Part shown: positions 58,940 to 64,000 of the stretch, one piece after another
Layout: each line of letters starts with the position of its first letter
How positions within the stretch are numbered: the first letter of the stretch is position 1
Assembly: GCA_963556195.1 (NCBI GenBank)
Contig: OY744528.1
Coordinates: forward strand, 63,854,146-63,918,145
Length of the DNA stretch: 64,000 nt
From: Sepiola atlantica
Taxonomy: Eukaryota > Mollusca > Cephalopoda > Sepiida > Sepiolidae
Direction of reading: 5' to 3'
Position numbers and translations under genes: made by a program
Notes under the pieces: model-generated
The model's input: the letters and a program-made list of their open reading frames with translations, nothing else
The model's database searches: none
Told to the model about the DNA's origin: nothing

Positions 58940-59602
58940 GTTTTGTTGAGGAGGGGAAATGATTTTAGAATTAAAAAAGAAAATACGATGTAATGAAACA
59001 TAGTAAAATAGAGTAACCCCGAGGCGCCTTTCGACCGAAAAGTATTTCAAGGGAAAACGTCGGTATTTGTTTTAAAAAAACACAAATTTAAAGCCAATAA
59101 ATGGTATAATGAAGAAGTTCAGCAGGTGGCGGAAAGAAGAAAAAATTTATATTAACAAAAAAAAATTATAAAAATTCATTTTTTTTTAAGGGTTATATCA
59201 GTGCATGCATATATATGTATAAACATATATATACATAGGCAAGCACAGATAAAATGATCACCCATCAGAAGCAAAGGAGTCGCCGAAGATTAACAGTCTG
59301 TGTTTTACGTCTCTCTGTCCGCATAGAGTTGGTCGTTTAGTATTGATGAAAATTGCCTCGAGAATATCCAGGTGAAATGTGTGACGTCCTCTATATAGAA
59401 CGGAGAGGTTGTCGTCTGAATAGAGATCACGGCAAATCTTTTTACTAAGCAAATATTTACCTATAGCTTACTCGTGTGCTTGTAGATGCACGGATGGTAT
59501 CAAACGGCGCCTCAGGGTTACATCTATTTTACTATATTTTATTAAATCGTATTTTCTTTTTTAATTCTAAAATCATTCCCCCCCTCGAACAAAACGAATT
59601 TA
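58936..59602. mobile_element. inverted-repeat unit with ~100-bp arms between two (TA)n tracts
   Basis: The left arm 58936-59037 (ATTCGTTTTGTTGAGGAGGG ... AAATGATTTTAGAATTAAAA ... GAGGCGCC) is the diverged reverse complement of 59505-59602. Interior of about 465 bp has no transposase. The whole lies between TA tracts at 58877-58937 and 59629-59688. Consistent with a TA-targeting MITE; an alternative is two opposed copies of one dispersed repeat. Confidence 0.75.
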
Positions 59603-59626
59603 TATGGTGCGGCACCAACATAATTC

Positions 59627-59628
<2 letters not shown>

Positions 59629-59688
<60 letters not shown>
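59629..59688. repeat. (TA)n right of inverted-repeat unit
   Basis: About 29 TA units. Confidence 0.97.
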
Positions 59689-59691
<3 letters not shown>

Positions 59692-61129
59692 AGGATGTTA
59701 CATGTTACGAACGCCTAGAAGTGAAACACAAACGTTTCTGTATAGCTATCTTGGCATATGTATATTTGTTGTGGTCTAAAAGCGTTGAAATAATTATTTA
59801 TAGTATAAACAGTGCAGAGATATTGGGTTGACAGAGGCTGCTTCCTCATTTCGCTTCTATTCTTCATTCTGCTTATTGACCATAACGACTTTATTCATGG
59901 TGTTTAGAAGTGTCAATACAGTGCCAGAATAGGGGAGATCAAAATAACAATACTTTATACTACTACTAATCTCTACATAGGACACTGTTGAAGTAAATAC
60001 GAATCAGGTGCGTTTTAATATTTGTGTATAATATGTGATAAGTTTAATTTTTAGTCGAAATTCCGAAAACTTTGCGGATATTCATTTCGTTCCATTGACT
60101 ATGAACGAAAACGTAATAAAATAGAGATAAATGAATTTACTTTAGACTTCAATCAATGACTTTTATTAGGTTTAGCAAGCCGTGTAAAAAGACAGTTAGC
60201 CAATATTGCATCTATATATAGCCTGAATATTTGTCCAAGGTAACTTTAAATCTCAATATAGTAAGCATCATCACGTCCATCTCACGGTGCAGAAACACAG
60301 ACAGAGCATGCTGCCTGTCTCCTGTTGAAATAAAAGCGCCGTATCTTCTGCGGGTATGACGGAGACCCCAGTTAAGCATTGGGGTGAAACAGTCCTTGAA
60401 AAGTAGATTAAAATCCCTATTGATGAATCAGGTCCCGTAAGCCCGTCCGCTTCTCAAGTGCGAAAGTATTTTGTTTTTGAAGCCGTTCTTTTCAGGTAAG
60501 CGTGGAGAATCCCGTCACCATCCTAGTTGACAATCGTTGTTCACTCTCCTGGTGTACGGTATTCATTTTGAATATAGGTATTTGTTACTCGAGTGTCATA
60601 GTAACCAAATGAGCCGAACGAGTTGAAATCATCCAGGTGATATGACTGAAGAAAACAATGTGACGGAAGGGAAGTTCACAGTCTCATGAAGAACAAAGTT
60701 ATGACCGTAGAGATGCATAATTATTCGTGGGAGTAACACAGCGTTTAGGTGAGAACGCATTTAATTTCGAGTCACAAATAAATTTTATTAGATATCACTT
60801 TCAGTTGTAGCAACAATCGAAAAAGACATTGAACTAGCATCGATAACTATATGTGACGAGGTTGTTAATAGTTGAAACAAGAGCCTGTCCAATACAAGTA
60901 GAGAATCGTTTGTGAAGCCAAATAGACAAAATGATGCATTCCTTAAAATATAAGAACCCTATTCGATACAAAAGCAACATGTGCTGAATTTGTAAATTAC
61001 GTTACGCTAACGTCAGAAAGTGATTGTACCGACCGTAGTTTCGGTGCTGATAATATGTTTATGGGCTTTTAACTTTTTTGTAAGCCCATACTTCATCTAT
61101 GCAAGCTTAGAGAGTTTATTTAGAAATAG
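59689..61129. other. unique sequence, no supported gene
   Basis: The least repetitive stretch of the window. A good splice-donor look-alike (TTTTCAGGTAAGCG at about 60492) occurs without an open exon frame on either side. Confidence 0.4.

Positions 61130-61158
<29 letters not shown>
61130..61158. repeat. short (TA)n
   Basis: About 14 TA units. Confidence 0.95.
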
Positions 61159-61159
<1 letters not shown>

Positions 61160-61161
<2 letters not shown>

Positions 61162-61540
61162 TCCTTTGATTTTCTAAATTCTCCAAATAACTTAAAATAC
61201 TTTTCTCAAAGATTTCCTATCCTTTATATTCAAATTTGCGCCAACTTCGCATGAACACATCGGATTTTCACTTTCCCCAAAACGACAAAAAGACCGGACG
61301 TACAATTTGTTATATCCACGAGTGAGACAACCTCTTGCGGTTAATATCAGCAAAATGACACGAAACGGCATACTCTTTGAAAAAGGTATTTTAACACTGA
61401 AGATTTCAGATATACATTTAAAATTGATGTTATTCATTTCATAAATATATTTTTTAAAAATTAAAATTATTTTGTTTTCTAAATTCTCTAAGTAACCTTA
61501 AAAACATGTCTAAAAGATGTGTACCCCCTTATACATATAT
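61160..61540. repeat. diverged direct repeat, ~65-bp arms
   Basis: 61160-61225 (GATTTTCTAAATTCTCCAAA, then TAACTTAAAATACTTTTCT) and 61467-61535 (TGTTTTCTAAATTCTCTAAG, then TAACCTTAAAAACATGTCT) are related, spacing about 305 bp. Confidence 0.5.
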
Positions 61541-61584
61541 ATATATAAGTGCAGATTAGTCGTCCGAGGCTATAGCAATGCGAT

Positions 61585-61917
61585 GTGGTTGCCGTAAGAT
61601 GGAAAAGTGAAAAGAAATACACGCAGAGAGAAAGTAAAACTCAAAACGATTTATTAATAATTTCACGAAAACTGATTAAATACCAAAATAGTAAATACTG
61701 TCCGGTAAGTAACAGTTCGGCAAAGGGTAATCTTAAATTTTCGAAAGAAAAACTTTCATTATCAGAAGACAACAATAAAAGACCGAGTGGGTCGAAAACA
61801 AACCGGAAAAACCGGTGTCAGAACATCGAAATACGGCAGAAGACAATTGGAAGTAGGAACGCAGAAAATGTCAAAATTCTATTAAGCAATTATATAACTA
61901 AAGTTAAAATATTATAA
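61585..61917 (+). other. 110-codon open frame, unrecognised
   Basis: The longest non-repetitive open frame that is not clearly a transposon. The product is Lys/Asn/Ser/Arg-rich with no hydrophobic segment, cysteine cluster or known motif. Lys/Asn richness follows from the AT content, so chance is the simplest explanation. Confidence 0.2.
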
Positions 61918-62792
61918 ACATTTGTTTAATAATATACTAATTATTATAATTTTATTATGTTTTATTTTATATGATTCATTAATTAATGTTTTTTCTCTTT
62001 TTTCTCTTTATTCAATTCAAATTTAAATTTACGTGTGGGCTGTTATTGTCAAAAGGGGATAACTTATTTTAAAAATATATTTAGAAATGAGATTTGAAAT
62101 TTGAGAAAGAATTTGAATTGTGGAATGGATCAAAGCCAAGGAGGGAACCGTTGTAACAGGGGAAGGGGGGAATAAGAAGAGATTTTGGGGAAGGGGGGAA
62201 CTATGGAAAAAATAGATAAATTAGATAAAAAATAAACAAATAAATAAACAAACAAAAATAAAGATAAACAAATAAAAATAAAATTAAAATAAAAAATAAA
62301 ATATACATACATACATGAAGTGTAAATATCTAAATACATATTAATTTATTTATTCATTCATTCATTCTTTCCTTTCTTCTTTCTTTCTTTTTTATAGTTA
62401 ATTTAAGAGGAAAATACTCCTAGAAGTAAATTTGTATAATTTATTCTATCTATTGACTCCTAGATTCACTTATTTTACATTTACTATTTTTTTTCTTCCT
62501 CAATTCTCCCTTGTTATTATGATCTATTAATATATTTAATTTATTCTTTTATTACTATAATTTATTTTTTTTCATTTTTTTTTATTCATCCTAATTTCAA
62601 TCTTTTTTTTCCTTTATTTTAATTTTCTTTTTTCTACTATTATTTTATTTTATTGAGCATACACATACACACACATGAGAATACACCCATATTAACATAC
62701 ATGTATATATGCATACACATAATCACTAGGTCTAAATGCGTGTAAATAAAGTGCATATCATTCCTTTCCACAATTATAATACGTAAAGTGTA
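61918..62792. repeat. AT-rich low complexity, (AAAT)- and (ATTC)-type runs
   Basis: AAATAAACAAAC-like runs at 62215-62300, ATTCATTCATTC at about 62350-62372, and T-rich sequence with C interruptions to 62640. Confidence 0.75.
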
Positions 62793-62894
62793 AAAATGTG
62801 GGGTGGGTGGCGTTGGCAAATACCGAGGAGACAAAGGCAAGCAAAAATGTGGGGTGGGTGGCGTTGGCAAATAAAGAGGAGACAAAGGCAAATA
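62793..62894. repeat. 51-bp tandem duplication
   Basis: AATGTGGGGTGGGTGGCGTTGGCAAATA starts at 62795 and again 51 bp later, each followed by GAGGAGACAAAGGCAA. It lies in what would be the C-rich 3' region of the minus-strand Penelope-like fragment. Confidence 0.92.
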
Positions 62895-63006
62895 AGTTGG
62901 GGGTGGGAGTGTGAGGATGTAAGAATCAGAGGATGAAGGAAGAAGACAACTCGAATCTGTTATTCAAAGTTGCACGAAATTTAGAGATTAGAATAGCTTC
63001 AGAAAT

Positions 63007-63183
63007 TCAAAGCTGACCTATATTGCGGACGGAGTTGAGGATGCGGACACTAATGAAGCGATGTGTGTTGCCACATGATATTAAGTGTTTATGGAAGGAA
63101 GAAATGTGGGTGTTTAGATGCTCTTTAATGCGTTGGTGTAGAGGCCTAACGGTACTACCGATGTAGAACTTCACCATCGAACA
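63007..63183 (-). pseudogene. Penelope-like GIY-YIG endonuclease domain
   Basis: The minus-strand frame reads VKFYIGSTVRPLHQRIKEHL and SSFHKHLISC. FYIGST corresponds to the YIG half of the GIY-YIG motif and the Arg in RIKEHL to the conserved Arg helix. SS-x-H-K-H is the usual extension in Penelope-like elements. The domain nicks target DNA for reverse transcription. The preceding GIY half is missing because the frame changes to antisense RT sequence at about 63184. C-rich sequence with a 51-bp duplication lies downstream, as expected for the 3' part. Confidence 0.8.
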
Positions 63184-63382
63184 TCCCAACACCTCAGGCT
63201 CTCTTTCACTTCTAGACTTCAAACTCAGCATTAATGACGACGGATCTCTCCACACCACTTTCCATAGAAAACCCGCCTGCAGGAACCTCTTTATCCACTA
63301 CAAATCTGCAGTTGTTAAATGCTTAGATCTCATCAAGCAAGAATTTGATTTATTCCTTCCCCCAGATCGTATTTGGGAATAA
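63184..63382 (+). pseudogene. Penelope-like reverse transcriptase fragment, opposite strand
   Basis: The plus strand codes SLSLLDFKLSINDDGSL, TTFHRKPACRNLFIHYKSA and a tail ending at the stop at 63380-63382. LDFKLSI-x-DDG-x-x-x-T-x-F-x-RKP is the hallmark of the palm-to-thumb segment of Penelope RTs. It is head-to-head with the GIY-YIG fragment at about 63184, whereas in an intact element RT precedes GIY-YIG on the same strand. So an inversion or two opposed insertions occurred. Confidence 0.8.
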
Positions 63383-63524
63383 TGTATAAGCCTGGTTAAA
63401 ATAATTTGGATTCATATCCTGTGTATGTTTACTTTACCTGGATTACTATATATATTTATGTAGTACAAAGAAATCCAACAGAGGACTCAATCCTTAGAAT
63501 ATAAGAGCATAATATATACATACA

Positions 63525-63528
63525 TTAA

Positions 63529-63563
<35 letters not shown>

Positions 63564-63565
63564 GT
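63525..63565. repeat. (TA)n with CATA interruption
   Basis: TA units broken by TACATATA. Confidence 0.94.
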
Positions 63566-64000
63566 ATATACTTTTGTTCACTCTAAATCAGCTATATCGC
63601 TACTGAAGCGTGTAATAGGTTACTGTGAGAAGGGCCACCTTCATAGGAGAAACCTTGGTGAGTAGTTGATAGTAAAACTTTTATTCACATTACATTTAAA
63701 CTTCTGCATAATGGTACGGTCGGCGAAGCAGAAAGAAAGTAGATGAGCGTTTAGAGGAAAAAACAATTATAGTAAGAAGCTATTAAAGTAGATAATCTTC
63801 TGTCGTCGAGGGACCGGTACAGTCAACGGGTTGCGATTTTACTGCTAGTCGGCTCGGTCGGGGGTATTTACTTTGAAGTGGAGCATTTCGTGAAAGTACT
63901 TGTAAAAAGGCACAGGAATGCAAATTTGCGGCGATGCTACAGCGGCTGGAGTATTTTTATTATTTTTATTATTTTTATTATTTTTTTTTTGCACTCGGCC
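63566..64000. other. window end, no supported gene
   Basis: A (TTTTA)n run lies at 63953-63982, then poly-T. The stretch 63780-63950 is GC-richer than its flanks but has no recognised feature. Confidence 0.4.

Noticed and set aside
60485..60510. Splice-site-like CAGGTAAGCG suggesting an exon
   Set aside because: No open frame, acceptor or conserved peptide accompanies it.

Overview
The window looks like animal (metazoan) repeat-rich, gene-poor DNA, most probably from a cephalopod mollusc such as an octopus. The grounds are a high AT content, very long (TA)n, (GA)n and (ATT)n microsatellites, and a mixture of mariner, Tx1/L1-like, Jockey/CR1-like, R2/R4-like, Penelope and Ty3/gypsy relics with tRNA-like SINE fragments. 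Species assignment is an inference. I find no convincing host protein-coding gene, rRNA or functional tRNA; nearly every coding signal belongs to a transposable element.

Layout. 1-7.3 kb: microsatellites, small degenerate tandem repeats, one tRNA-derived SINE (about 4.4-4.7 kb) and a dispersed repeat that starts at a (TA)n tract (5.37 kb). 7.3-9.5 kb and 16.3-18.0 kb: two diverged copies of one complex repeat block (81-bp units, a 35-bp minisatellite, G-rich spacers) that flank a decayed minus-strand Tx1/L1-like retrotransposon (10.9-16.0 kb). 18.53-19.81 kb: an apparently complete mariner-family transposon with an uninterrupted 352-aa DD37D transposase and near-perfect terminal inverted repeats in a (TA)n tract. 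20.6-23.25 kb and 27.4-28.9 kb: two plus-strand copies of one Jockey/CR1-type LINE with complementary internal deletions. 24.1-26.9 kb: a MITE-like inverted repeat and a 1.5-kb imperfect palindrome. 34.06-35.35 kb: a classical DD34D mariner with dead transposase. 35.5-36.04 kb: an internally deleted mariner-like element. 36.7-42.4 kb: three minus-strand fragments of R2/R4-type retrotransposons with a restriction-like endonuclease, interleaved with (ATT/AAT)n microsatellites. 43.5-44.5 kb: a minus-strand mariner relic and SINEs. 44.75-47.6 kb: a minus-strand Ty3/gypsy relic. 49.7-51.05 kb: a 41-bp satellite of about 33 units. 52-54 kb: direct duplications and a C-rich minisatellite. 54.2-54.8 kb: a probable Penelope-type 3' end with a hammerhead-like core. 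55-63 kb: degenerate repeats and an inverted repeat between two (TA)n tracts. 63.0-63.4 kb: a Penelope-like element whose GIY-YIG part and reverse-transcriptase part lie on opposite strands.

How the parts work together: there is no operon or pathway. The one plausibly functional protein is the mariner transposase at 18.66-19.71 kb with its own ends. Everything else reads as layered insertion, decay and tandem expansion. The main recurring theme is that element ends coincide with simple repeats: mariners and several dispersed units with (TA)n, and R2/R4-type fragments with (ATT)n.
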